From contig NZ_VDMA02000004.1 of assembly GCF_006334915.2 (NCBI RefSeq), positions 310,001 through 374,000 of the forward strand: a DNA stretch of 64,000 nucleotides. The letters run 5' to 3'. Below, one piece after another: positions 25,567-35,302 of the stretch. Every line of letters begins with the position of its first letter. The stretch's first letter is position 1. The position numbers and the translations under genes were made by a program. Below the pieces are notes generated by a model that had not been told where the DNA came from, searched no databases, and saw only the letters and a list, made by a program, of their open reading frames with translations. Origin of the DNA: Microbispora catharanthi. Lineage in GTDB: Bacteria; Actinomycetota; Actinomycetes; Streptosporangiales; Streptosporangiaceae.

Positions 25567-26585
25567 GGAAACTGCGCGCGCCGTACTGGCGCGACGAGCA
25601 CGCGGCGATCTACCACGGGGACGCGCGCGAGGTGCTGACCGAGATGGACGAGGGCTCGGTGGACTGCATCGTCACCAGTCCGCCGTACTGGGGGCTTCGG
25701 AACTACTGCGAGGGCCAGTCCGGGCAGGAGGCCACGCCGGAGGCGTACGTGGAGAACCTTCGGGTCACCTTCGCTGAGGCCCGAAGGGTGCTCGCCGACG
25801 ACGGCACCTGCTGGCTGAACCTCGGGGACTGCTACGCGGCCAACTCGGACGGCTGGGCCCGCGGCAAGCACTACAACGGGCGCCAGCCTGAGGCGCGGCC
25901 CAAGGCGCGGCTGGCCGTGCCGCCGAAGAACCTGCTCGGCATGCCGTGGCGGGTCGCCTTCGCCCTCCAAGAGGACGGCTGGATCCTCCGCAATGCCATC
26001 GTGTGGAGCAAGCCGAACGCGATGCCGCAGTCGGTCCGGGACCGGATGTCCAACCGGTACGAGCTGATCTTCCTGTTCGTCAAACAGCAGCGGTACTGGT
26101 TCGATCTCGACCCGGTCCGCCAGCCCTACACCGGCGACCGCCCGATTTCCAGGCGGGCACGAGCCGGGGGCAACAAGCCGAACAGCATCACGACGGCCTG
26201 GCCTCCGAGCGGCAAGTATGGGGAGGACTCGCTTGGCCCACGGCACGGCGCGGCGATGCGGCCCACGGGTGCGCGGCATGCCGCCGCGCACCCTAACGGC
26301 AGGAATCCTGGGGACGTCTGGTCAATCCCCACTCGACCGCTGCGGGCGGCTCACTTCGCGGCGTTCCCGGTCGACATCCCGCTCAGGGCCATTGCCGCCG
26401 GCTGCCGCCCCGGCGGCACCGTCCTGGACCCGTTCACCGGCAGCGGCACCACCGGCATTGCCGCCCGGCAACTCGGCCGGAAGTTCGCCGGCATCGAGCT
26501 CAACGCCGACTACTGCGAACTCGCCCGAACCCGGCTCTTCGTTGCCGCGGAGGCAGCACTCCCAGCAGGAGGCCAGGATGACTGA
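25563..26585 (+). CDS. Site-specific DNA methyltransferase (beta class)
   Basis: A 340-aa protein starting at ATG 25563 inside the ATGA overlap. Motif IV comes first (VDCIVTSPPYWGLRN, ~35-50) and the SAM-binding motif I near the end (VLDPFTGSGTTGIAARQLGR), the order of beta-class N6-adenine/N4-cytosine enzymes. A target-recognition region fills the middle (~90-260). No restriction endonuclease gene adjoins, so it is an orphan enzyme; such genes on conjugative elements may protect entering DNA or alter host expression. SPPY fits either m4C or m6A. Confidence 0.92.
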   Translation: MRKLRAPYWRDEHAAIYHGDAREVLTEMDEGSVDCIVTSPPYWGLRNYCEGQSGQEATPEAYVENLRVTFAEARRVLADDGTCWLNLGDCYAANSDGWARGKHYNGRQPEARPKARLAVPPKNLLGMPWRVAFALQEDGWILRNAIVWSKPNAMPQSVRDRMSNRYELIFLFVKQQRYWFDLDPVRQPYTGDRPISRRARAGGNKPNSITTAWPPSGKYGEDSLGPRHGAAMRPTGARHAAAHPNGRNPGDVWSIPTRPLRAAHFAAFPVDIPLRAIAAGCRPGGTVLDPFTGSGTTGIAARQLGRKFAGIELNADYCELARTRLFVAAEAALPAGGQDD

Positions 26586-26757
26586 ACGATTGCAAAGGAC
26601 CTGTTCAGAGCTCCGTTCGCAGGCGTACGCTGCAGGGCTTGTCCGCGCTGCTACCGGAGGCAGGGGGATCGGAGAGGCCGTCCGTCCTATCGGCGAGGGC
26701 TCACGCGACGCTCGCTCTACGGTGCTCGGTGCTGCTTGGTGCGCCGTCCGTTGGACG

Positions 26758-27612
26758 TCAGTCCCACCAGAAGGTCCAGGTGTTGATGCCGATCAACTCC
26801 TCTGCATAGGACCGCAGTGTGCACGGACTGTGCCCCTGCTGGATGTTGTCCGGGCAGAACGCGAAATGCTCCGCAGCCACGTGCAAGGCGTGCTCCAGCG
26901 TGCGGGGCGGCGCGGCCACGCTGAGGTAGAGGGTGTCGAATCCGACCGCGACCACGCGCGCGCCGAATCGGCTCTCCCAACTGCGCAGCATCGCAGACAG
27001 CGGCGGTGTATCGCTGTAGTTGCACGGTCCTGTCCAGCCGATCGCAGTCAGGGCGTCCGCGCCGCAGGCGGCCGGCACCAGGCCCAGATGACCGCATTGG
27101 TCGTCGAGCTGTTTGGCATACCAGTCAGCGGCCTCGGCCGGATCCGCGGTGGGTTCGCCGGGCGGTGCGAGGCCGGGGCAGTCGCGGCGGAACGGTTCGA
27201 GATCTTCGAAGTCGTAGTCGTTTTCGTCGTCATCCTCCGCCCATTCCGCCCATGCCTCCGCCATGAAGCCGGCGGCGTCGTGCTCGTCGATCTCAGACAC
27301 AGGCATCGGCGTCAGCTCGCCCTGTTCCCACGGCCGGTCATCGCCGCCGCTCAGGTCGTGCAGCAGGAGCAATGGCCACAGTCCCGACCGAGGGTGCTCG
27401 GCGTGGAAGGCGGCCCAGATCTCACCGTCGACCGGGTGGTTGCTCATCCAGAAGACCGGCGTGTGCGACAGGGCTTCGGCTTCCTCGCCCTGAAAGGGCG
27501 GATCCGCCGTCATAAGACGTCCATCCGGGAGAGGGACCGCCAAGCTGCGACCTGGGCCGCCGTCGGGAAACAGCCGGGGGAGTTCCGCAGGGAGCAAGAG
27601 ATCGTCCATCAT
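26758..27612 (-). CDS. DUF4253 protein
   Basis: A 284-aa protein starting at ATG 27612 (or 27609). The C-terminal ~110 residues match DUF4253: a GWTGPCNYSDTPPLSAML strand-helix, LRSWESRFGARVVAVGFDTL, then EHALHVAAEHFAFCPDNIQQ and a terminal TWTFWWD. The N-terminal half is acidic (EWAEDDDENDYDFEDLEPF). The function of DUF4253 is not established; it often sits in toxin-immunity or accessory contexts. It is convergent with the DNA methyltransferase and divergent from the excisionase-like gene. The 172 bp between the methyltransferase stop and this gene show nothing notable. Confidence 0.75.
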   Translation of the reverse strand: MMDDLLLPAELPRLFPDGGPGRSLAVPLPDGRLMTADPPFQGEEAEALSHTPVFWMSNHPVDGEIWAAFHAEHPRSGLWPLLLLHDLSGGDDRPWEQGELTPMPVSEIDEHDAAGFMAEAWAEWAEDDDENDYDFEDLEPFRRDCPGLAPPGEPTADPAEAADWYAKQLDDQCGHLGLVPAACGADALTAIGWTGPCNYSDTPPLSAMLRSWESRFGARVVAVGFDTLYLSVAAPPRTLEHALHVAAEHFAFCPDNIQQGHSPCTLRSYAEELIGINTWTFWWD

Positions 27613-27785
27613 GCCGGGTCCTCACTTATCGACGGGTCGCGAATCCCCCTCATCGGGGTGGTACCACCGACGGAACCGTACGCATGGGGACCGACAAGTC
27701 CGGTGATCACGTCTCGTTTCAGCACGCAGCCTTGTCCTGCGGACAGGTGCGCGATCCCCGACGGCGGAGCCAAGAAGGACACTCC

Positions 27786-28022
27786 ATGAAGCCGCTGACC
27801 CTGGCAGAGGTGCAGGCCCTGCCCGCCGTCATACCGCTCCTTCTGGCGGCTCGCGCTCTGGGCCTGAGCAGGAATACCGCCTATCGCCTGGTCCAGCGGG
27901 ACGAGTTCCCCTGTCGCGTCATCAAGGTCGGCGACACCTATCGCGTGCCGACCATCGAGTTGCTCGTCCTGATCGGAGCCGACAAAGAGAACGTACACAG
28001 CACCTTTGGCTCCAACGCTTGA
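27786..28022 (+). CDS. Excisionase-like helix-turn-helix protein
   Basis: A 78-aa protein starting at ATG 27786 after AAGGAC. It has the MerR-like/HTH_17 excisionase fold: IPLLLAARALGLSRNTAYRL, then EFPCRVIKVGDTYRVPTIEL, where the V(I/G)DTYRVPT wing is typical. In actinobacterial elements such Xis proteins normally precede an integrase, but here a perfect terminator follows at once and no integrase is present. A small palindrome TGTCCTGCGGACA (27733-27745), about 40 bp upstream, may be its operator. It may control excision or only transcription. Confidence 0.8.
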   Translation: MKPLTLAEVQALPAVIPLLLAARALGLSRNTAYRLVQRDEFPCRVIKVGDTYRVPTIELLVLIGADKENVHSTFGSNA

Positions 28023-28037
28023 AAGTCCGCAGCCTAT

Positions 28038-28069
28038 GAGGGCCCCGTCGCTCAACAGACGGGGCCCTC
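28038..28069. terminator. Bidirectional terminator between convergent genes
   Basis: GAGGGCCCCGTC (28038-28049) pairs perfectly over 12 bp with GACGGGGCCCTC (28058-28069), loop GCTCAACA. It separates the HTH gene from the convergent gene ending at 28145. There is no long T-run on the plus strand. Confidence 0.75.
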
Positions 28070-28144
28070 CATGATTGCGAGGCTACGAGCAGCGGCTGTC
28101 ATGGCATCTGCCACGTGCCCAACGCAAAGATCACCCTGGGGTAC

Positions 28145-29287
28145 TCACCCCCATCTGGAGCGGTACTCCTCGGGGCCGTATGGGCTCCAACCCTCCAGGT
28201 GTGATTCGAGATCTTTAGGGGTGAGTTCGGGCGGTGTGGGCATGGTAGGCAACTCCTTGAAGGGGTTGATTCGCTCGATGTGCTGTTGAGCCCATGTCAG
28301 CCACTGCTCGGCATCGGAGACTCCGCTGCCGTTCGACCTCGCCTGGTTGATCCGTTGCTCCAACTCTTCGCAGTACTCCTGGAGCTCTCGCACCCTCCTC
28401 CAGTTCGCAGCCTGCTCAGTCAGGTACGTGGCGTAGTAGGCCTCGGTAGCCGCGACCCGTGCCACGGCCATGGCTTCCTCCCAGCGCGCCTTGCGCTGGG
28501 CCTTGGCGATCTCTTCGTCGATCTTGCGCTGCTCGTCGTCGCGGGCGCGGGTCTCAAGTTCCTCCAGGACAGCGCCGAGGACGTCTTCCAGCTTCCACCG
28601 CTTGCGGTCGGCCCAACGCCGTTGCCGTCTCTGGAAGTGGTAGTTCAACTCAATGGCCAGACGCCCGTATCGCTCGTCATTGGTTGACTGAGGGGACTCC
28701 TCCCGGATGGTGACCACGTAGGAGTAGCCCTCGATGCCGATCTGAATCTCGCCATCGCGACGCGAGTAGTGCCTCTCGTGGTAACGCCCCTGGTAGTAGT
28801 ACCCGCTGTTCGCCTCCTGGGAGATGGGACGCTCGCGAACCGTATGTCCTCTCCGGACCGCCTCGGCCACGAGGGCTTGAAGAATCAGGAGCGAACGGCG
28901 ACGCAAATCCTTGGGCATCCGGAGCCAGCGCTCGTCGTCTCGCAGGCTGGCCACCACCGGGTGAGGCGACCGCAGTTGGTTCGGCACTGGTACGGCGGGG
29001 AGTTCCTCAATCCGGGGCCTCGAATTGCTGTGCGTACCGGGCATGAGCTGGATACGGAGGTCGCCGTTCCACTGCTTCTGCTTCTCGAGGTAATGGCCGT
29101 CCGGGACCATCCCATGCCGCTTCGCGAAGTCCACCACGCGTCGCCATTCGCCGATTTCATCCTCGCTCGGCTTACTGATCACCACCGTACGCTCGGTGGC
29201 CAGACGCTCCATGAGCCGCATCGCGGCCTCGCGTCTCTTGGCAGCCATGGTGACGGTGGTGTGCGGAGCTGATCGTTTGGCTGGCAC
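28145..29287 (-). CDS. C-terminal half of a split conserved hypothetical protein
   Basis: The frame gives 380 aa from GTG 29287, but it has no ribosome site and the frame is open further upstream, as in a gene that has lost its front. The recognisable order is TVVISKPSEDEIGEWRR, LPAVPVPNQLRSPHPVVASL, LLILQALVAEAVRRGH, RWADRKRWKLEDVLG, then a long coiled coil (~250-340). This is the C-terminal part of a widespread actinobacterial family that normally starts with a winged-helix domain. The missing N-terminal domain is found at 35198-35443 on the same strand, 5.9 kb away. I read the two as one gene broken by the intervening insertion. Function unknown. Confidence 0.75.
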   Translation of the reverse strand: MPAKRSAPHTTVTMAAKRREAAMRLMERLATERTVVISKPSEDEIGEWRRVVDFAKRHGMVPDGHYLEKQKQWNGDLRIQLMPGTHSNSRPRIEELPAVPVPNQLRSPHPVVASLRDDERWLRMPKDLRRRSLLILQALVAEAVRRGHTVRERPISQEANSGYYYQGRYHERHYSRRDGEIQIGIEGYSYVVTIREESPQSTNDERYGRLAIELNYHFQRRQRRWADRKRWKLEDVLGAVLEELETRARDDEQRKIDEEIAKAQRKARWEEAMAVARVAATEAYYATYLTEQAANWRRVRELQEYCEELEQRINQARSNGSGVSDAEQWLTWAQQHIERINPFKELPTMPTPPELTPKDLESHLEGWSPYGPEEYRSRWG

Positions 29288-29372
29288 CGTTGACGTCGGC
29301 GATTGCGCCTTCGCAGGGGTACAAGATCGTCGGCGCGGTCTCGCTTCGGACGCCTTCCGCTTTCCTGTTTCG

Positions 29373-29732
29373 GCCGTTCGAGGGCCCGTGCTGGACGGGT
29401 GCTACCACTGGTGGCTGGAAACCCCCGTGATCGAGAACATCCGCGCCGAAATCGTCGACGCCGCCGACCTGCTCGCCGAACTCGAACTCGACGCCGACCG
29501 CCCCGACCGCTCCGCACGCGCCGCCCGCCAAGGACTCGCCTCCGACCCCTACGCCGAACAGCTCTGGCGGGCGCTCATGCGAGCCGAGTACGAAGCCGGG
29601 AACATGAGCCGCGTCCACGAGGCGTGGAAAGCCTGCCTGAAAGCGGTCGCCGAAGTCAGCGCCGACGGCGACCCCCACCCCGAAACCATAGCGCTCTACC
29701 GTCAGCTCACCGCCACTCGCCGGCCCGCCTGA
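29373..29732 (+). pseudogene. BTAD-domain regulator remnant (C-terminal piece)
   Basis: The frame carries only the last ~100 residues of a bacterial transcriptional activator domain: GCYHWWLETPVIENIRAEIV, then SARAARQGLASDPYAEQLWR, then HPETIALYRQL at the end. In full-length SARP-like or LysM/BTAD proteins of actinobacteria this forms the last few hundred residues of a much larger protein. There is no plausible start, and the upstream frame is not BTAD-like, so it is a truncated leftover. The 5' breakpoint lies somewhere between about 29290 and 29390, where it abuts the broken minus-strand gene. Confidence 0.65.
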
Positions 29733-29888
29733 AGCGCTCGTGTCGTCGCCGCTCCATGCCGAAGACCTGCCCTACTTGGCCGCTGTAACGGAGCACGACT
29801 TTCCCGTTACTAGAAACGATCTTTACTTTTATCTTCACTTTATGTGATGATCAACGGCGTTTTGCCCACACTGTTCGAAAGGCTGTGA

Positions 29889-32800
29889 GTGAACAGACGC
29901 CGATCAGCGTCCGGTTTATCCGTCCGGACGCGCCGCCGTGCTGCCCTGATTGGGACTCTGATGCTGCCGCTCTCGCTTTTGAGCGCGCCCGCGGTCGCCC
30001 AGGCCCCAGACCCAACACCATCTCCGGCCCCGACCTCCGCTTCGGCAACCCAACCGAAGGCATCTTCGGATCCGGCCCTGAAGGCCGCGTGGGATAAGGC
30101 AGCCAAATCCGGTAAACCCGTCGAGGTCCCCGGCAAATTCACCGAGAGGATGAAGGTCTGGGCGCAGCCCGACGGCAAGCATCTGCGCGCCGAGTTGTCC
30201 ACCCGGCCCGTACAGCTGAAGAACCCGGCCAGCGGCGCATGGGAGCCCATCGACACCAAGATCGTGGCGCGCGATGGCAAGCTGCAGGCGGCGCGGGTCA
30301 AGTCGCCGCTGACCTTCGGCGGGCGCGGGTCAAAGCACCTGGTATCTGCGAAGGGGGAGCAGGGCACCAGCGGCCTGGAGGTGACCCGGACGCTGCCGGA
30401 GCCGAAGGTCTCCGGAAGCACGGTGACCTATCCCGACGCCGTGGCGCCGGGGGCGGACTTGGTGGTGATCGCCCAGGCCGAAGGTTTCGTCTCCCAGGTG
30501 GTTTTCCGGCGCAAGCCGGACGGGCCGGTGACTGTACGCCTGCCCCTCACCCTGCCCAAGGGCAGGACGTTTGGTAAGACGCCCGAGGGGTTGCCGCAGC
30601 TGAAGGACGCGAAGGGCAAGGCGGCGGCGGCGCCGGTCGTGCTGACCGCGATGGACGCAAAGGTGGAGGCCTCGCCCGAGCAGGGCAAGACCTCCCGCGT
30701 CGAGGCCCGGGTGGAGACCTCCGGCACAGCCTCGGAGCTGGTGTTCACCCCGGATGAGAAGTTCCTGGCCGACCCGGCTGTGACCTACCCGGTGACGGTC
30801 GCCGCCTCCTCCGAGTGGTTCGGCGGCGGACTACCCGATGACGCCTGGGTCAACAAGAACGACCCCTGGAGCAACCACGCCGCGGACGGTTGGCTGCGCG
30901 CGGGGACGACCCAATCCAGCGCGGACATCGCCCGGGTGTACCTGTGGTACAACCTTGACGACCCGGTGCTGGAGGGCGCCACCGTCAAAGACGCCGACCT
31001 GTACATGTGGAACTACAAGTCCAGCGGTCCCGGCGGAGTGCTGTGCGGCGACACGCTGGGGTCCGGCATCGTCGCCCAGCAAGTGACCTCCTACTGGGAC
31101 ACCTGGGATCTGGACTGGGACCATCAGCCGACCAGAGCCAGCGCCACCGAGGGGCTCAACAAGGCCGGCTACAACTACGACGACTCCGGCACCTGGTGTG
31201 CCAAGGACGAGGCGCTGGTGCACCGGGTGACCACCATGGTCCGCGGCTGGGTCGAGCAGGGGGTGGCCAACGAAGGGTTGGTACTGCGGGCCTACAGCGA
31301 GACCGCGACGACCAACTGGCGCCAGTACTACTCCAGCGAGTACGGCGGCGGCAACCCATACCCGGGCTACCGTCACCCTCCCACACTGATGATCGAGTAC
31401 GAGCCGGCCCAGCAGGTGCGGGCTTTCTGGTTCCGTGATGACGACGGGACCGAGCCCACGCTGCAAGAAGTGCTCGCCCATGTGAACGATGCCAGTCCCA
31501 CCCCGGGCCCAGACCCAGATCCCGTGACGGCAGAGCAGGCGTTTGAGGAGGGCGAAGCTGAAACCGATACAACCGTGGCAGCAAGTATTGCGGACGCCGC
31601 GCCTCCCCCATGGGCGACTCAAGAAGAGATAGATGAAGCGGTAGCAGACGTAGCCCCTCCAGAGGATGGACCAGATGGCTGCCTTCTAGCTCGCTGGAAG
31701 TTCGACGAAGGGCAAGGAGCCGAGGCGGAGGATTCGTCGGGTTACGGGCGGATTGCGACATTACGAGAGGGTGCCGGTTGGACTACAGGTCATTCTGGTC
31801 AGGCACTTTCGACAACCGGTAATTCCGATGGCGCCCAATCTGACGAACCGGTGGTTGTGACCGACAGCAACTACACGATCGCTGCTTGGGTTCGTCTCAA
31901 GGACTCTTCCAATGCATATCAAGTAGTTCAACAGAAGGGCCTCAACCAGTCAGCGTTCTACTTCGGAACAGACTCTAGTAACCGGCCAACTTTCAAGGTA
32001 TTCCCTGCGGACGCCACTGATGCCGCGCCTGTCGGAGTAACCTCCGAGACAACGGCTCCTGTGGGGGAATGGTTCCACCTTGCCGGTGTTTATAACCAAG
32101 ATGCGGCTCAGCTCTCTCTGTACATGAACGGCCAACTGCTTGGCGCCATCTCAGTTCCGCCGGCCTGGTCAGCCCAAGGTCCGTTCAGCATGGGAGCGAG
32201 ATTCAACGGCGATCTGGATGATGTGCGCCTTTACGAGAAGGTCCTCACCAACAGTGATATCACCGCAGTACAAAACGATGAACCCGTCCCCGCCTGCACA
32301 ATAGAGGACCCGAGCCCCAGCCCGAGCCCCAGCCCGAGCCCCAGCCCGAGCCCCAGCCCGAGCCCCAGCCCGAGCCCCAGCCCGAGCCCCAGCCCGAGCC
32401 CCAGCCCGAGCCCCAGCCCGAGCCCGAGCGCCAGCCCGAGCGTGACCCCATGCACCGCTCCCACCTGGAAGACGGATAGTTTCTACTTCCAAGACGATAA
32501 AGTCACTTGGAAGGGCCATGAATGGGTAGTCGCCGGTTTGTTTGCCGCCGGGGAACCAGGAAATGATACTGCATGGAGGGATAACGGGGCGTGTGGTGCT
32601 CCTGCCCCTTCGCTGTCTCAGGCACAACAAGGTAAGAGCGACACACTGTCGACGTCCCCTTATGCGTCTGCCGCCTCTACCACGAAAGAGGGGCCGAAGC
32701 GATGGGATCTGGATGACTGCCGCAAAGCGTCTTTCGTGTCAGGCGGTTGGCTGGCGAGTAGGTTCTCCCTCTGCTATAACCTGCAGACTTCCAAGAAGAC

Positions 32801-33809
32801 CGCATGGGCTGAGCAGTGGGTCGTCAGCAGTCAGGGAGCCCGCAGGACTGGCCGAGTGAAAATGACAATGGCCATCCTTGAAGACACTTATCAGAATGAG
32901 AGGACAGTCGATGAACTGGTCGACGTAAAAATTAAGGAGGCGACGGGCACTCTAGCCGATACCTCTATCTCTGTCACGAACAGCACCAAGGGATGGCCCT
33001 TGCCCGTAGGACACTGCGACCCCGACCTGAGCCCAGAGTACGGATATGGCCTACCGGTACGAACTAAGACCGTCTCCGGATGGAGACTATCACCAACGAC
33101 GAAGTTCAGATATTACTCCCCTGCGGCGGGCGCAAACGGCGATGAGAAAATAAGCACATGTTCAATCAGGCCAACCCTTAGCGTCGCATGGGATCCCGCG
33201 AACGCCTCTTTTCTGTACACTGGCCAAGCAGATAATGGCAAAGATGTAAAGGCCAACATCCGCTGCGACTCCGCAAGTTACATCAGATGGTACAAAGTTG
33301 GCGGGTGCGTCTTCTATCGAGCCACGACGCTGCTCTGGATGAACGACGTAGACCCCGACACAGGGAACGACTGGCCCGAACAAGCCAAGCATGACTACGA
33401 CGCCCTGTACCACCCCGAGATTACGTACCCATCTCCAGACGACGGTGGCCAGAAGAACATGGCCGGGAAAATCAACGGGAAGAAACTTCACTACGCAGCC
33501 GACGGCGAAGCGAAGAAAAAGAATTATGGCAAATCCTACAGAACCTGCTTGAAACAGAGGGGTGGCAAAGGATGGAACTCGACCCACAACAAGGACCCCA
33601 ACACTAAGGCGGTCCAGTGCGACGAGTTCCCTTTTGCATCTACAAAAGAGGGAACTACCAAGGCAGATCCCCACTACAACTACTCGGTAAGACTTATCAA
33701 CGCCTACCAGAACTGGCTATTTGGTCAAAGGCTAGGGTACTGGTACTATAACAACCGGATGTTACGCCGGGATGGCTTCTGGCTGAGCTTCGAGCCTCGA
33801 GACGACTAA
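29889..33809 (+). CDS. Secreted multidomain protein with NucA/NucB-like C-terminal toxin tip
   Basis: A 1,306-aa protein starting at GTG 29889 after GAAAGG. It has a signal peptide (basic Arg-rich start, hydrophobic stretch, AVAQA-type cleavage near 37), a long beta-rich region, and a DNRLRE domain (~300-510; [19 protein letters not shown]). Next come a LamG/jellyroll fold (~600-790; [23 protein letters not shown]), a Pro-Ser repeat linker (~807-850) and a chitin-binding-type-3 module (~854-900; [15 protein letters not shown]). The tip (~1170-1306) carries [12 protein letters not shown], the signature of NucA/NucB DNases, with Cys1244-Asp-Glu. This is the layout of a polymorphic toxin; a small acidic gene follows as the likely immunity partner. 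Base composition becomes less GC-rich from about 31.5 kb. Confidence 0.8.
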   Translation: MNRRRSASGLSVRTRRRAALIGTLMLPLSLLSAPAVAQAPDPTPSPAPTSASATQPKASSDPALKAAWDKAAKSGKPVEVPGKFTERMKVWAQPDGKHLRAELSTRPVQLKNPASGAWEPIDTKIVARDGKLQAARVKSPLTFGGRGSKHLVSAKGEQGTSGLEVTRTLPEPKVSGSTVTYPDAVAPGADLVVIAQAEGFVSQVVFRRKPDGPVTVRLPLTLPKGRTFGKTPEGLPQLKDAKGKAAAAPVVLTAMDAKVEASPEQGKTSRVEARVETSGTASELVFTPDEKFLADPAVTYPVTVAASSEWFGGGLPDDAWVNKNDPWSNHAADGWLRAGTTQSSADIARVYLWYNLDDPVLEGATVKDADLYMWNYKSSGPGGVLCGDTLGSGIVAQQVTSYWDTWDLDWDHQPTRASATEGLNKAGYNYDDSGTWCAKDEALVHRVTTMVRGWVEQGVANEGLVLRAYSETATTNWRQYYSSEYGGGNPYPGYRHPPTLMIEYEPAQQVRAFWFRDDDGTEPTLQEVLAHVNDASPTPGPDPDPVTAEQAFEEGEAETDTTVAASIADAAPPPWATQEEIDEAVADVAPPEDGPDGCLLARWKFDEGQGAEAEDSSGYGRIATLREGAGWTTGHSGQALSTTGNSDGAQSDEPVVVTDSNYTIAAWVRLKDSSNAYQVVQQKGLNQSAFYFGTDSSNRPTFKVFPADATDAAPVGVTSETTAPVGEWFHLAGVYNQDAAQLSLYMNGQLLGAISVPPAWSAQGPFSMGARFNGDLDDVRLYEKVLTNSDITAVQNDEPVPACTIEDPSPSPSPSPSPSPSPSPSPSPSPSPSPSPSPSPSPSPSPSASPSVTPCTAPTWKTDSFYFQDDKVTWKGHEWVVAGLFAAGEPGNDTAWRDNGACGAPAPSLSQAQQGKSDTLSTSPYASAASTTKEGPKRWDLDDCRKASFVSGGWLASRFSLCYNLQTSKKTAWAEQWVVSSQGARRTGRVKMTMAILEDTYQNERTVDELVDVKIKEATGTLADTSISVTNSTKGWPLPVGHCDPDLSPEYGYGLPVRTKTVSGWRLSPTTKFRYYSPAAGANGDEKISTCSIRPTLSVAWDPANASFLYTGQADNGKDVKANIRCDSASYIRWYKVGGCVFYRATTLLWMNDVDPDTGNDWPEQAKHDYDALYHPEITYPSPDDGGQKNMAGKINGKKLHYAADGEAKKKNYGKSYRTCLKQRGGKGWNSTHNKDPNTKAVQCDEFPFASTKEGTTKADPHYNYSVRLINAYQNWLFGQRLGYWYYNNRMLRRDGFWLSFEPRDD
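32311..32440 (+). repeat. In-frame Pro-Ser coding repeat
   Basis: Tandem 12-bp units of AGCCCCAGCCCG encode about 20 Pro-Ser pairs in the toxin's linker between the LamG and chitin-binding modules. Such linkers are extended spacers of secreted proteins, and the DNA is prone to copy-number change. Confidence 0.9.
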
Positions 33810-33850
33810 GGTGCGTGTCTCCCTCCGCGACGCGGAGGGAGACACGCACC
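33810..33850 (+). terminator. Perfect 19-bp hairpin between toxin and immunity gene
   Basis: GGTGCGTGTCTCCCTCCGC (33810-33828) pairs perfectly with 33832-33850 around a GAC loop. It begins 1 bp after the toxin stop and ends 22 bp before the immunity start. There is no T-run, so it may be a partial terminator, an attenuator or an mRNA-stabilising element that sets the toxin/immunity ratio. Confidence 0.6.
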
Positions 33851-33872
33851 ATCTGCTTATGGAGGACCCGCT

Positions 33873-34343
33873 ATGGGGGAAGCGCGCTCATTAACCCGCC
33901 TCACCGTCTTTATTGAGAACGGCGAGTTCATCCTAATGGATGTAGAGGGGGATGCCGGTCTGCCTCCCGGCGCTCCAGACCCTAGAACATTGTCTGTAAT
34001 GTCCACTACCTGGCTGACCGCCGGGGCTAATGCCGCCGTCATCTCTAGCGACTTCGACGTACACACAGCAGATGTCGTAGTCGAAGTATGGAGCGGCGAA
34101 CCCCCCGTCGATCCCACACCTCAGTCGGACGTATCAGAGGCAATCTTCACCTCAAGTTCCGGCACGATCACTTTCGACGAAGTCACGGGTACCGATGAAG
34201 ATTATCCAGAGATCCACCTAGGCCTTCCTGGGGACTACCATATTCGCGTGATTCGGCGGCGCCTGCGGAGTGAGGATCCGACAACGCTCGTCGCCGAATT
34301 CGAGGGACTGGAATTTTTCTGCATTCAACTCTGGCGGTTATAG
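33873..34343 (+). CDS. Probable immunity protein for the NucA/NucB-like toxin
   Basis: A 156-aa acidic protein starting at ATG 33873 with GGAGG 7 nt upstream. It appears all-beta plus short helices (LTVFIENGEFILMDVEGD; DVVVEVWSGEPP; EIHLGLPGDYHIRVIRRR) and has no signal peptide or membrane segment, so it is cytosolic. It shares the lower GC content of the toxin tip. The position directly after a nuclease-tipped secreted protein is the main reason for the immunity call; no family is recognised by sequence. Confidence 0.55.
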   Translation: MGEARSLTRLTVFIENGEFILMDVEGDAGLPPGAPDPRTLSVMSTTWLTAGANAAVISSDFDVHTADVVVEVWSGEPPVDPTPQSDVSEAIFTSSSGTITFDEVTGTDEDYPEIHLGLPGDYHIRVIRRRLRSEDPTTLVAEFEGLEFFCIQLWRL

Positions 34344-34344
34344 G

Positions 34345-35199
34345 CAGGGCTCCGGCGTAGTCGCGGTTTGATGCTTGATGTCCGGATCGTAGTGGGGCGC
34401 GCCGGAGAGACCTGCGAGCGGGCACGGTCTTCGCGATCATGAGGTTGTCGAAGCCTTGATCGTGAGAGAAGACCGTGCCCGCGCCCTCATCATCCCCGAT
34501 CTTTACCGTCCTCGGCCAGTTGGCCGCGTTGCCGTCGGCCGAACGTGACGCGCTCGCCGGCCGGGTGCCGCAGTTGATGGCCTATCTGGCGTGGGTTCCC
34601 GATCCGCGTGACCCGCGAGGGGTACGACATTCGCTTGTATCGCTCCTGGCCGGTGCGGTCGCGGCGACACTCACCGGGGTAACGTCATGGGCCGCGATCA
34701 GCGACTGGATCGCCGGTGCCCCCGACCACGTCCTTGCGGCGCTGACGATCCGCAACGACCCGCTCGCCCGCCGCTATGGGGTGCCGGACGAGTCCACAAT
34801 CCGCGCCAGGCTGGAAGCACTGGACGCCGTAGCCTTTTCCGCCGCGACCGACGGTTGGCTGAAGGACCTGGGCACGGCCCGGTCCAAGGCCGCGCAGGCG
34901 ACCGGCCATAGGCCATGCCGCCGCCCGCGCCGGGTGCTGGCGGTCGACGGAAAGGCGTTGCGCGGCACCCGGCACCACACCGCCACCGGCCGCGCCGCCC
35001 ACCTGCTCGCGGTGACCGACACCCGCACCCTGGCCGTCCTCGGCCAGGTCGAGGTCGACGGCAAAAGCAACGAGCTGACCGCGTTCGCTCCGCTGCTGCA
35101 ATCCCTGGATCTGGCCGGCGCGGTGGTCACCGCCGACGCCCTGTACACCCAGCGCGAGCATGCCGTTTTCCTGGTCGAGCGCAAGAAGGCGCACTACAT
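34345..35199 (+). mobile_element. Truncated ISAs1-family insertion sequence
   Basis: A terminus-like CAGGGCTCC starts at 34345, 2 bp after the immunity gene stop, and is followed by the transposase start region. The right end is missing: the transposase reading breaks off near 35200 and continues as unrelated DNA belonging to the minus-strand split gene. No right terminal repeat or target duplication was found. Confidence 0.65.
34420..34480 (+). repeat. Long inverted repeat over the transposase start
   Basis: GGGCACGGTCTTC (34420-34432) is the exact complement of GAAGACCGTGCCC (34468-34480), with GATCA/TGATC pairing further inside. The GTG start (34475) lies in the right arm, so folding would hide it. 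Many transposase genes are kept low by such structures. Confidence 0.65.
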
Positions 35200-35302
35200 C
35201 CGCCTCCGGCTTTCGGTCGGGGTGATCGGGATGGTAGCCGTGCTCCAGATAGAAGCGGCCCGCCTCGGTGATCACGGCCTTCCAAGTGCCGCGTCGCTTT
35301 GA
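34475..35302 (+). pseudogene. ISAs1-family transposase, C-terminally truncated
   Basis: The frame starts at GTG 34475. It matches ISAs1 transposases from the N-terminal associated domain (LAWVPDPRDPRGVRHSLVSL, YGVPDESTIRARLEALD) through the start of the DDE domain (VLAVDGKALRG; LGQVEVDGKSNELTAFAPLL; GAVVTADALYTQREHA). The match ends at about residue 242 (ERKKAHYI); full-length enzymes continue for another 120-150 residues with the last catalytic residue. The final ~33 codons up to 35302 are chance reading of the opposite-strand gene. The protein should be inactive. Confidence 0.85.

Noticed and set aside
32231-32630. Minus-strand frames of alternating Gly-Leu or Gly-Ala repeats
   Set aside because: They are the antisense of the Pro-Ser coding repeat of the toxin linker and have no gene features.
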